Positions 1 to 9,683 of a stretch of 21,318 nt of DNA are shown here, one piece after another. This stretch comes from Pelargonium nanum (taxonomy: Eukaryota; Streptophyta; Magnoliopsida; Geraniales; Geraniaceae). The notes beneath the pieces are model-generated. The model was not told the origin of the DNA. It saw only the letters and a list, made by a program, of their open reading frames with translations, and made no database searches. The stretch's first letter is position 1. Every line of letters begins with the position of its first letter. The stretch is taken from contig JAYMTF010001787.1 of the NCBI GenBank assembly GCA_036897485.1, positions 1 to 21,318 of the forward strand, given 5' to 3'. The translations under genes were made by a program, and so were the position numbers.

Positions 1-48
1 ACAAAAAATTTAGACAAACAGGACACTCATTTTGGGACGGAGGGAGTA
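1..48. mobile_element. End of a Stowaway-like (Tc1/mariner) MITE, cut by the window edge
   Basis: The motif GGGACGGAGGGAG followed by TA is the inward-reading complement of the plant Stowaway terminal repeat (CTCCCTCCGTCCC), and TA is the target dinucleotide of that superfamily. Only this terminus is visible. The rest of the element and the other TA lie before position 1. The call rests on the terminal motif only. Confidence 0.6.
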
Positions 49-149
49 TTTAATTTTATTAACAAAAAGAAATGGTTAAGTGGAAATGTTTGTTAGTATA
101 ATTAACTTGCTTACCACTCATTTTGCTCCCCACTTCTCGTAAATTTGTT

Positions 150-885
150 AAAAGAGTGTTTGGATTAACTTCTCAAAAATAGCTTATAAACACGTAGAGC
201 TTATAAGCATTAATGTTATCCGGCTCTTTTTAACAATAAGTTGTTACATATTTGATAAAAAAATGTACTGATAAGCACTTGAATTGTTTGTTAAAAAGTG
301 TTGATAAGCAGTTCATAATGTCAAATTGACTATAAAAGACATTAATAATATGTTTTCGAGTGAATCTTTTTATTTAAATAATCACGTTGTTTTTAACAAA
401 TTCATGATAATATTTAAAAAATAATTAAAATTACAAATCAAAATATAAAGTTATGATTTTTATTTTCATATTTGTCTATTTTTTTGCACTTTTATTATGA
501 GTGCATAATTGAAAATCTCAAATTTTGTATATAAATAATTAATATTTTCTAAAAATTTAAGACACTTTAATGAAAAAGTATGCGAAATTGATATGAAAAA
601 CACTCAAATCGAATATCAATAACAAATTTATGATTTGTTTTTTATTTTTTATCACATAAAACTATGAGGGTATAAACGACATTTTAATGATCAAACTAGC
701 TATTTTTTGTGTGCTTATAAGTTGAAAAAAGAGAAGATGGGTACCTTCAGGTTATTTTTTATGGCTCATAAGCAGCTCATAATCATGAGCTTATAAACAC
801 TTTCTAATTTACCAAACATGTAACTCTACAAAATAGTTGTTTTAGTGCTATAAGCTCGTTTGACCAGCTTATAAGTGGAGACTGA
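150..885. mobile_element. AT-rich inverted-repeat element (hAT-like MITE or foldback), decayed
   Basis: The two flanks of this segment are imperfect inverted copies. Left-side bases about 155-300 (GTTTGGATTAACTTCTC, then GAGCTTATAAGC, then GTTGTTACATATTTGATAAA) pair with the complement of about 750-885 (GAGCTTATAGC, TTACATGTTTGGTAAATTAG, GTGTTTATAAGCTCATG). The palindromic word GCTTATAAGC or its parts recur near both ends, like the subterminal repeats of hAT elements. The interior (about 300-700) is over 75% AT with no coding potential. I could not fix exact ends or an 8-bp target duplication, so the superfamily is an inference. Confidence 0.45.
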
Positions 886-1204
886 ACTCGAGTTCTTCCC
901 ACAATCTCAACATGCATTATTAATTGAGTCACATATTTTTCCGAATAATGTGATTTAAGGATTTTAGATATTGTAAAATGTTTTTCATATATATTTTGTG
1001 TATTCTAAATTTTATTTTAATTGTAGTTTGGTTTTTTTTATATTTAATATGTGACAAACTTTCTTCAAAAAAAAAATGTGACAAACTAATATCAAATTTG
1101 ATTTCAAGTTGATTCGATTTTTTCTGTTTAGTTTCGTGCTAGAAGATGAGGTCAAAAGGATATAGCTGATATTGTATAAGTTGAGTTACAAAGGATTACA
1201 ATAC
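886..1204. other. AT-rich spacer, no gene seen
   Basis: No convincing ORF, RNA gene or terminal repeat is seen. The last 60 or so bases (about 1145-1204) may be the most decayed upstream part of the LINE that follows, because the reading around GATATAGCTGATATTG resembles the LINE segment before the reverse transcriptase. That match is weak. Confidence 0.4.
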
Positions 1205-3085
1205 ATACCTGTTAAACGATTTTGAACTAGAAGAAGTAAAGAATAATGTTAATTCATTTTATTCGGATAAAGCCTCGAGTTTGGATGAGCTGAATCTGAA
1301 TTTTTATTAGAACTATTGGCACATAGTTAGCCAGGATGTGACAAAGGCATGCATCGGAATGCAAAGAGAATGCAAATTGTCGAATGAAATTAATGATACA
1401 AACATAGTGTTAATTCTTAAGATGCATAACCCGGAAACAACGGGTGACCTAAGGCATATTTCACTTTGCAATGTCATAAATAAGATCATGGCTAAGATGA
1501 TCGCGAACAGATTTAAACTAGTATTTACATTCATAATTTCTCTATTGCAAAGTGCTTTTATCCCAAGTAGATTGTTGGGGATCTAGCTTTAATTCTTCAC
1601 TGACGACGCGCTAAGTCAAAGCTATTGTGGAATAGGCAGACCAAGTGAGACACGTGCTCCGCCTAAATTATGATTGTTCGAGTCAAGTTACTTTGATGCT
1701 CAGCTTGAGTCTAATTCTAGGGGAGCAATTTTGATTGCTCTTGGAGTAGGCGAAATGCAAGGATTCATGAGTTGTTTGGGAGCTCCAATAGGCATTGTGG
1801 CTAAAAAGATACATGTCCTTGTAGACGTGGTAGAGAAGGTTCGATAAAGAGTAGCGTCATGAAAAGCAAAGGTTTTATCAAAAGCGGAAAATGAAGTTAT
1901 GCTGAAATCAATAACTTGGGTAGTTTATGTAAAGAACTATCTCAACTAAAAACTTAAGTTGATAGTTGAAGGTTCCCTCACGTGCAAGCCCATTTTCGCT
2001 TTACACGTGGCTCATGCACAAGTCCACTTCTTGCCTTGTGCTGAAATTTAATGGTAGTAGGGCTTGAACTCAGGACCTCTTGTCATCAATGCTTTGATAT
2101 CATGTAAAGAGCTATCTCAAAAAGCTTAAGCTGATAGTTGAAGGCTCAATAATAGTTTTATACTCTAACACGCCCCCTCACGTGCAAGCCCATTTTCGCT
2201 TTGCACGTGGCTCATGCACAGGTCCACTTCTTGCCTTGTGCTGGAATTTAATATGGGTGGCGGTAAGACTCGAACCCGGGACCTCTTGTCATCAATGCTC
2301 TGATATCATGTAAAGAACTATCTCAACTAAAAGTTTAAACTGATAGTTGAAGGAACAATAATAGTTTTATACTCTAACAGTGTATATCTTTGTCGTGGGA
2401 ATTTATTTGCTTCCAAAATCAATTTGCAACATGATCAAATTAGTCATGAACTCATATTGGTGGAATTCTAAGAGCGGGAACATTAAGGGAATCCATTGGA
2501 ATGCTTGAGAAAATATGTGCGCAAATTTACATGGGCTCTCGAGGTCAGATTTATCAGAGAATTTAACATAGTCTTGTTGAGAAAGCAACTTTGGAGGCTA
2601 ATGACAATCTCGGACTCGCTTTTTGGCCAAATTTTAAGAGTTAAACACTATTTGAACGGTTCCACACTTGGTACCCAATTGGGGAATAATCCGAGTTACG
2701 TTTGACATAATATCAGGGCAATTTAAGACTTTATAGCTTCAAACGCTTATTCGAGAGTTGGTTCGGGCACTAGTATCAAAGCCTTGCATGAAAAATGGGT
2801 TCATTCATTGTAGCGTTTACGTCAGTTAGTCAGGCGGGAACACTTACCGTTGTGGTAGGCAGTGAGCTTATAGAGTATTCGAGCTCCGTGATCAAAGGTT
2901 CAAAGCGTGTGATGTCGCAAAAATCCAAGCAATCTTTGACGAGCAATCGTGAAAATAAATTGATAAAATCCCGTTGAGTCGTTAGGCCGAGGCGAATACT
3001 TAGTCATGGATGCAGGAGAAGAGTGGTTCATATTCAGTAAAAAGTGTGTATAAACCTCTAGTGGCCTTGGTGAACTTTCATCTCT
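1205..3085 (+). pseudogene. LINE (L1-type non-LTR retrotransposon) ORF2 relic, interrupted by a TRIM
   Basis: Broken + strand reading frames follow plant LINE ORF2 in the correct order. At about 1245-1335 is a degenerate KAPGPDG-like segment, then YWHIV..DVTKA. At 1338-1580 is the N-terminal reverse transcriptase block, with NPETTGDLRHISLCNV, KIMAK..ANRFK and QSAFIPSR. At about 1725-1925 is the post-RT region (CLGAPIG.VAKK, LSKAENEVMLKS). At 2385-2560 are LLPKSIC, SYWWNS and KGIHWN. At 2580-2700 are QLWRLMTISDSL and LGNNPSYV. At about 3005-3070 is SGSYSVKSVYKP. The catalytic core containing the YADD motif, normally between QSAF.P.R and the post-RT block, is absent: only about 140 bases separate them. 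Frameshifts and stops are frequent, so the copy is dead and old. A TRIM (1928-2379) splits it. Confidence 0.85.
1928..2379 (-). mobile_element. TRIM retrotransposon, tandem form with three LTRs and two internal regions
   Basis: Read on the - strand, three copies of a roughly 70-bp LTR beginning TGTTAGAGTATAAAACTA and ending TTTACA lie at 2309-2379, 2103-2170 and 1928-about 1973; the last has lost about 28 bp of its LTR start. Directly after the first two LTRs in - strand order is TGATATCAGAGC (2297-2308) or TGATATCAAAGC (2091-2102), a near match to the tRNA-iMet primer binding site TGGTATCAGAGC. The polypurine tract GAGGGGGCG precedes the 2103-2170 LTR (2171-2179 on +). The internal regions are only about 130-138 bp and code for nothing, as expected of TRIMs, which depend on proteins from other elements. 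The flanks GTTTA (1923-1927) and GTGTA (2380-2384) form a 4/5 target duplication. Confidence 0.85.
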
Positions 3086-3610
3086 TGCTCCTATGTTGTA
3101 AGTTTGTGTGCTTTAAGGTTCCAATGGTAAATCTTTATGTTTTATTTTGAAATAAAAAGGAAATGCACATGAATGCACAACAAAGGTGGAGATTTGATAA
3201 AGTGGGGTGGGGGATGAAACTGAAAATATTTGTAAAGTTAGTGGGCATTAAAGGAATACTTTTGGGGCAGAGTGAAAAAATTGAAATAAATAATAGTAAT
3301 AAAAAGTAGAGCTGTCAATATCGCATATACAAGGTGGACCCGCAGCCGCCGACAAGGTTTGCCATTTTATTGGCAGTTAAAAAGGAGAGGGCAGGTAACA
3401 AAAAGCATTAATTAATTACTTTTTTTGGAAAACAAGTCTCTTTAATTAATTTATAATTTGTTATTAAATACTCATTCCGTGCAGTGCCCACGTGATTTTG
3501 AGGGCATGCCTTATCCTTAATCCCGATCATTTAGAGGAGACCACCCCTTAAAAGGGAGCCAAACAGTAAATGGTTAAAGTGAGAATCAAAATAAAATAAA
3601 ATTACTCCTA
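3086..3610. other. Spacer, no gene seen
   Basis: Low-complexity, AT-rich DNA without a supported gene. A CACGTG (G-box word) sits at 3489-3494 and a TACTCATTCCGT word at 3469-3480 faintly recalls a Stowaway end, but neither has supporting context. Confidence 0.4.
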
Positions 3611-3839
3611 ATTGCATGGGTCAACTGGTAAGGAGTTGTTCCAGCTTAACCTAAAATTTCGAGTTCATGTCTCAAAGAATGCAACTACGTTAAAACTTGA
3701 TAGGGAGAGCTTTGATGCCATTGTGGTCCTACCCGGCTCGAATGAGGATTAGTCTGAGTGTGGTAAAACGGTTTAAAGATGTCAACCGCGAGTTTGCAAA
3801 CCCGCTCAGAAACCTCATGGTTTAAACAAAAAAAATAAA
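3611..3839 (+). mobile_element. tRNA-derived SINE
   Basis: The head has the spacing of an internal RNA polymerase III promoter: a box A-like GGGTCAACTGGTAAGGAG at about 3618-3635 and a box B-like TTTCGAGTTC about 30 bases later (about 3657-3666). A unique body follows (TCCTACCCGGCTCGAATGAG), then CCCGCTCAGAAACCTCATGG and an A-rich tail (AAACAAAAAAAATAAAG). A related body and tail recurs at 11146-11275, which shows this is a dispersed family. A target duplication is only suggestive (AAAATTA on both sides). The ORF on the opposite strand is an artefact. Confidence 0.65.
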
Positions 3840-4074
3840 GCAAAATTATTTGAAACAAGTACATAATCACATATTTTTAATTCCGAGAATTTTAAGAGAA
3901 AAATAATAGTATATATAATTGTTATTTTTCCTATCAAAATAAGTGTTATTTTTCTTTTTTAAATTTTTTATTAAAAAAATTAATTGTATTGTATATTCAT
4001 TTTTTATTTTTTTATGGATATGTGTTCTAGCAATCATGAAATTTTAAATTAATCTCACGAATACTATTACTTAT
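3840..4074. other. AT-rich spacer, no gene seen
   Basis: Runs of A and T, no coding potential. Its last nine bases (4066-4074, ATTACTTAT) are the left target duplication of the MULE-type element that follows. Confidence 0.4.
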
Positions 4075-4448
4075 GTAAAAGACCCAAAATTGTCCATGTA
4101 CTATTCAGTTCGTACCTTTTTGGTCCCTGAATTATCAAACGTGTCATTTCAGTCCAAAAGATAGGCGAAAGAGCTGTTATAGTCCAAATGTTTCCAAAAA
4201 CCGAGCCCGTCAGGACATTCCGTCAAAATCAGAGACGAAATCCGTTAAGTCTCGATGATGTGGCAATGATTAATATTAACGGTTTCGTCAGTGAATTTGA
4301 CGGAATGTTCTTACACGGCTCGATTTTTGAAAACGTTTGGACTAAATTGGCTCTTTCGCCTCTTTTGGACTAAAATGACACGTTTGATAGTTCAGGAACC
4401 AAAATGGCATGAACTGGACATTTCAGGGACCATTTTGAAGATTTTGTC
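4075..4448. mobile_element. Mutator-like (MULE) MITE with long terminal inverted repeats
   Basis: Bases 4075-4248 and 4277-4448 are inverted copies over about 170 bp, leaving a spacer of under 30 bp, so nearly the whole element can fold into one hairpin. Matching landmarks read inward from both ends include TTTTGGT(C/T)CCTGAA(T/C)TATC, AAACGTGTCATTT(C/T)AGTCC, AGGCGAAAGAGC and ACATTCCGTCAAA. The flanks ATTACTTAT (4066-4074) and ATTACCTAT (4449-4457) match at 8 of 9 bases, the length made by Mutator-superfamily transposases. There is no transposase, so the element is non-autonomous. The short + strand ORF inside is not a gene. Confidence 0.8.
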
Positions 4449-6700
4449 ATTACCTATTAACTTGTGACACTCTAGAATCATGAAAATATATGGATGTGTT
4501 ATAGTTTAATTTTGAGTTATACATAAGTTCTTAACTTAACTTTGTTCTTGCGAATCACATAAGTTTTAAAAATAGTACAACGTAGTCCAAAGTTCAACAA
4601 TTTTGTTTCAGTGAATTTCATTCTGTTAAACTGAGTGATGGAGACCGTCAAAATTAACAATATTGCTAACAAAATAAAGATAAAAAAAACAATGTTTTTA
4701 CTTCTTTACCATTTATATACTTTTTATGTTTTCTATTTTTACTGTTTTCTTCATCGATTTAGTTAATTGTTTTATGCATTATTTTGTTATTCCATAATTT
4801 TTTTTAACCGTTATTCCATAAAACTAATTGCACTTAAACTTAAGTTGTTTGATAACGATATAAATTTGCATGAAACTCTACTTGAACCAGTAAGTGATTA
4901 ACACCTTAGCTTCTCGTGGTGGAGAATAGGCATCATTTTGATATGTCCGGCGGCGTAGAAGGCATCGACATATCGTTGAGTGCGAGAGAGGTTGAGGACT
5001 TTGACGAAGCTTCTAGTGGTGGTCGATGAGTGAGGTTGAAGCATATATGCACGATGTGCGCACATAAATGAATGTTGAGGACGTTCAATGTTTGACATTG
5101 CTCGTCCTGAGAATAGCGCAATTAATGGAAGCTACGTTGATCCCGAGAAAACATTTGATGTTGAACATCGCTAAGGAGTAACAAATCCTCAACATCACGA
5201 ACATCAAGAAGTGACAATAAACATATATAAGCGATATAATTGGTCAACAACAACAAACATCAGTTATACACGGCATAAAAGAAGAAAAAATAAACTTACA
5301 AGGCAAGAAGATGAATGAAAAGTTACTTTCCATTAGAAATACATAAGAGCGTTACATTCCAAATCTCGAAGAACAAAAAATCACAGCATACAATTCACAA
5401 GAGAAACTAAAAAATGCCCCTTATAGAAAACTATGAAAAAATATCTCTTCGACTCCACAATAGGATCCTCAAGTAACAACCGATCCACATCTCAAAAAGT
5501 GTAAAACATCATATTGAAATGGTCAAAACCGAGCCCATACTCAAGAGCACCCAATTTCAAGCATAGTAACAATTATCTTCGGTTTGAAAATATGCTTCGA
5601 AATACAAACCATAATCGATATTTGGACCCGACATAGCACATGCCCGACCACCATCCAAACACTTAAACCTTATACATATCAGCACGCAAAGGTTATTTAT
5701 CTGTTTCATATGTATTTTAATCACCTCATCAAAGTCATCAAGTCGACCAATAGGAGCCACATTTTTCTTCTTGGCATCGCCACGCTCATAATGGAAAACG
5801 GTCTACCTCGCACTTGGTATTGACATAATTGATTCATCCGTGCTTAACTTGAGTAGGAACACCCTAAACAAGCATAATTTCTCGTTGAAGCTCAACTTTG
5901 CATTTTTTCGAGATGATCCAACACTTCATCGCAGACAAGTAATATAGATTCAACCACACAATGTGCATTATAAGGGTCAACCGTTCATCAGAGGCGCTGC
6001 CAACGAGAAAATTATCCAAGGGGAGACTGAGAAGTGACCGAAAAGTAATTTGCAATAGAAACGTCTCCAATTAAAGATTCCTCGGAGGAGAACATTATCA
6101 GACTGGGGAAGAGCTAGGTAGCTGGATATTATCCTCAAATATTAAAAAGGATATCGTCTAAAAATTGACAATTCATTTTTAGAAGAAGCATTAATGTTAT
6201 CGACAATATGTCTACCCTGATTTGTTGAACTTACATGTTTTACCTAACTAGCAGCATACTTGAAGCTAGTTCCTCGTGCAGATGACGTAGACACTATATT
6301 AACACTAGACCGAAAAGATCTAAAATCCATTGCGAGTCCGAGCGTCATCCCAAATGTCATCCAAGTGTTCGAATGTGTGATTACCTTGAAGGCGTATCAT
6401 TATGTAAAATAGTGTAGTTGTCGCATTTCCACGGTTGTTGTGACCCGTACCTGAACACGTGATAATGTGTTGAAAGTGAGCCCAAACGAAAGTGGGCCAG
6501 GGTGAGTAAGTGTGTGCGGGAGAAATCCAACAAATTAAAACCCGCCTGATTATGGGTGAAAACGTAGCTCACAAAAGAAAGGAAATAGATGCACGCCAAA
6601 CAAGCCCCAAGGAGAATAGACAAGTGATAGGTGGCAGCAGGCGGGCACGCCTCACGCACGTGAAGCTGAAGCCTTTTTTTTGTTTGTTTTTAGGTTGATT
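4449..6700. other. Intergenic region, unrecognised decayed sequence
   Basis: No intact gene is seen. From about 4900 to 6660 the base composition is more balanced than in the flanks and several 60-90 codon frames are open. On the - strand these are 4898-5121 (ending in AAGHIKMMPILHHEKL-like residues), 5557-5760, 5864-6070 and 6381-6659. I recognise no domain in any of them, and they do not join into a longer frame. The best guess is an eroded gene or transposon body. The segment at 6370-6660 contains several ACGTG words (for example 6458-6462 and 6657-6661) but no gene starts after it. Confidence 0.35.
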
Positions 6701-8540
6701 TTTGATATTTCACGGTTGTAGACCGATTCAACTTCTATTTAGACGGTTGCGCTCCTTACAATAAACTAATCAATACGTGTATCATATTGGATATGTTGGG
6801 GGATCCGAAATTTTGTCCATCTATGACGTTTTCAAGTTTTTAATCAATTTACTGTTGAATATTTGACTGTAACGCGTCATTATTATCTAACTATCTAGTT
6901 CGTGATTTACTTGATTATTTTCTGACTTTTCTAGCATAATCAACGAGATTTAGACCGAACATAAAACTGACTTTTCTTTAAATAAGTTGACTTCAACTTG
7001 AGGCATTTTTTTATGGCCAGACAATTCGAACTTACTCATAATGAGTCACTAAAATCTGAAAACATTTTTAACTCCTTATGCACCGTCAAAATTTATTCGA
7101 TATAAGCCGTTTTGTGATAAAAAAATGTACGACACAAGAAACACATGCATTATTGTTCCTAAAAGGCTAAAACCATTATTGTCTCATACATTATTAGTTG
7201 TAATTATTGTTGTTTCTTAAAAGCAATGGTTCCTTTTGTTCCTATTATAGGACTCTTTGACGAATTTATGGCACCACATCTAATTAATTCGTCATTTATG
7301 AGCACTTGAATGTAAATTAAGTTTTGTAGTCTTTTTACAATAGTAATTTAAAGGTTTAAATATTTAGTAGATTCTCGATTTATTGGAAAGTCACCGGTAG
7401 GTCAATGTACTAAATATTGACCACAACTATTCTTATATGAAGAAATAATTGGTCGAGTGTGTCCAACCGTTAGTGAGACTTGACAGTTTCATTAGTTAAA
7501 GTTATGTGTCACCTACGTGGAATTTCAATTTAAATTGACTAATTATTTATTTTCACACATGGCGTTATCGTGACATTTTAAAATAATTTAATATTAATTT
7601 AAAATAAAAAGGGACTTGTGTCGTTATTAGTCTAAAATTAATTAAATGATGAATTTACAATTTCACCTATCAATCTTTTTAATTCTTACAGCCACATCAT
7701 CTTCTCCCTCAATCAATGTTGTTCCAAAATTAATTTGTCCATCAATAACAATCAAATTAAATTTTCATTGTCCTTAACTAGTCAACTATCTTATAAATTT
7801 GTTATAAAAAAACTCTTATAAGTTATCCTTCACTTTTCGTAAGTCAAAGTTAACCGAAAATGCACTTTCTTTCATTACGTGAGATAAATATGCGAATCTG
7901 TTAACATTTGAAATATAAGATTCATTATAATTAGGTGTTGATTAGATAAAATGTATTTTCCCGTTAAAATTAACTTATAAAGATATACTATATGATAATT
8001 AAGTGCAATAAAAATTTAGTTTAATTAATAATCATGTATTCGTGAGCAATACAACAAATAAAATTTGTGTTGTCACTTGTCACCCCTACAAATAATCAAT
8101 AATTTTTTACAGTTGAATATGCGTATTGTATATTTCACCTAATAATCAATACATGTGACTAGCTTTGGTAGGCAATTTATCATGAATTATTATTTCCAGA
8201 ATTATTGGAACATTAATATGACTATATGAGCCAAATGTTTTTATTGTAATTATTAAGTCTATCATGGTTACTACTTACTAGATCATGCCAATTGAATTAC
8301 AATAAAATAATTCATAATATTTCAAAACACCAATTTGAGCATCCTTATTGATTACATATTAGTCTCCAAAATACAATAGTGTGCCTAATAAGATAAAAAC
8401 TCCCATTTAGGTTATGAACTATTTTATATGGACCGAGTTTTGTTCATTTAATTTATTTGACTTAAAAGTTCTTAAAATATTAAAAGCGAATCCAAAACAA
8501 TCAGTTGTTGAGCGCATCTTTTGACTTAAGTCAAATCAGA
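6701..8540. other. AT-rich intergenic DNA, no gene seen
   Basis: I find no ORF of note, RNA gene or clear terminal repeat. The part at about 7440-7560 (CCAACCGTTAGTGAGACTTG, then GTGTCACCTACGTGG and CACACATGGCGTTATCGTGACA) has the look of eroded MITE sequence, but no inverted partner was identified. Confidence 0.4.
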
Positions 8541-9495
8541 CACACTAGGTTTGTCTTTTTTGTTTACGTGTAAGATTGACTTTGATGAAATGAAACTTCC
8601 GATACTTGGTGGTAACCTTCGAAGAATGATGAACGTTGTTGAGGATGAAACCAGTTTGATTTGCATGAGCGAATTAAGTCAATTCCACAAACTGTTTCTC
8701 TTGATGATTTGTGCACTTTTGAAGATATGGAACTCCAAATCTCTCTACCTAGGACCTGAAGGTTAGAACACAAGCGTTAAGTGAAAATTTGTGTTGGTGC
8801 ACTAAAATTCAATTCGGACGTGAGAGTAATAGTCTCCCCAAAGAATCAAAGCACAACAAATATAATGTAAAAAGTGAGAGTAGAGAGATCCCACCCTTTT
8901 TCAATCTAAGGATGAATTATGTATGCTCACAAACCAATGCGATGTCGTTCCAATGCATGATTGGTTGGTGGAGATGTGTGATCTATCATGAAGCCCATAG
9001 TGAAATTAGACCATAACCTCTCAGACGCGTCGTTTATGGGCGCCGAGTGACCTTGAGATCTTTCTGTGTCGTGCAAGCACCGCGAGTAAGATGAGAACTC
9101 TTAGGAGTGCCAACTGCTCCGAGTAGCGTCTTAGTGTCATATTGGCGAGGCGATGAGCATTTAATGTGTCCTGATGAGGTTGAGAGCTTTGGATGTTTCC
9201 CAGTAAAGTATGAGCCTTGGATGTACGCGTGAAGTTCTTGAGCTTGGTACGCCCAACGACTTAGACTTGATCATTTGAAGTCTTCTCAGACAACATTACG
9301 TCACCATGACATAATCATTTAGTGATAACATTGTCATTGAGCTCATGACATAAGTATGACATCATGAAAGCGCACTTGCGATTATATATAACCAGTTGCA
9401 AGACAACACATCACCCCCATTCCCTCAAGCCATGATGTGTATATATATCATTTTACACATTGAAATTTATTGTGCCATTCAAACATTTTTAGTCT
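8541..9495. other. GC-richer unrecognised island, possible eroded element
   Basis: Composition is less AT-rich than the flanks, especially 9020-9260. Short frames on both strands (+ 8551-8766, - 8564-8773, + 8789-9016) overlap, match nothing I know and do not connect. A TATA-like string (TTATATATAACC, about 9383-9394) lies about 100 bases before the tandem repeat, in an arrangement that could be a retroelement promoter. No LTR ends, primer site or protease/integrase motifs were found, so no class is assigned. Confidence 0.3.
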
Positions 9496-9683
9496 CTCTA
9501 GAATTCATATTTGTATATCATTGTTTTCGCAAATGGTAAAGATGTTCACTCTCATTTTTAAAGTTGAAGTCTGGGGCTCTTTCAAATTCCTCTATAATTC
9601 GTATTGGTAAACTACTATTTTTACAATGGTAAAAGTGTTTACTCTCATACTCAAGATGAAATCTAGAGGTCACGCCCTTTGTA
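9496..9683. repeat. Imperfect tandem duplication, two units of about 94 bp
   Basis: Unit 1 (9496-9589) and unit 2 (9590-about 9683) share CTCTA.AATTC.TATT, then CAATGGTAAA..TGTT.ACTCTCAT and GA(A)(G/A)TCT(G/A)G(G/A)G in the same order and spacing. The words AATGGTAAAAGTG and CTCATACTCAAG resemble the box A half of a tRNA-like head, so a tRNA-related SINE origin is possible, but no convincing box B (GGTTCGA) is present. The ORF on the - strand spans both units and has no known domain. Confidence 0.55.

Noticed and set aside
2171..2308. tRNA gene or tRNA-derived SINE suggested by GGTTCGAGTC on the - strand
   Set aside because: The box B-like word sits inside a TRIM with LTRs, primer binding site and polypurine tract. 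No box A at the right distance and no cloverleaf.
3469..3480. TACTCATTCCGT as a second Stowaway MITE end
   Set aside because: It departs from the CTCCCTCCGT core and has no inverted partner nearby.
4188..4373. 61-codon + frame
   Set aside because: It spans both arms and the loop of the MULE hairpin element, so it is a by-product of the inverted repeat.
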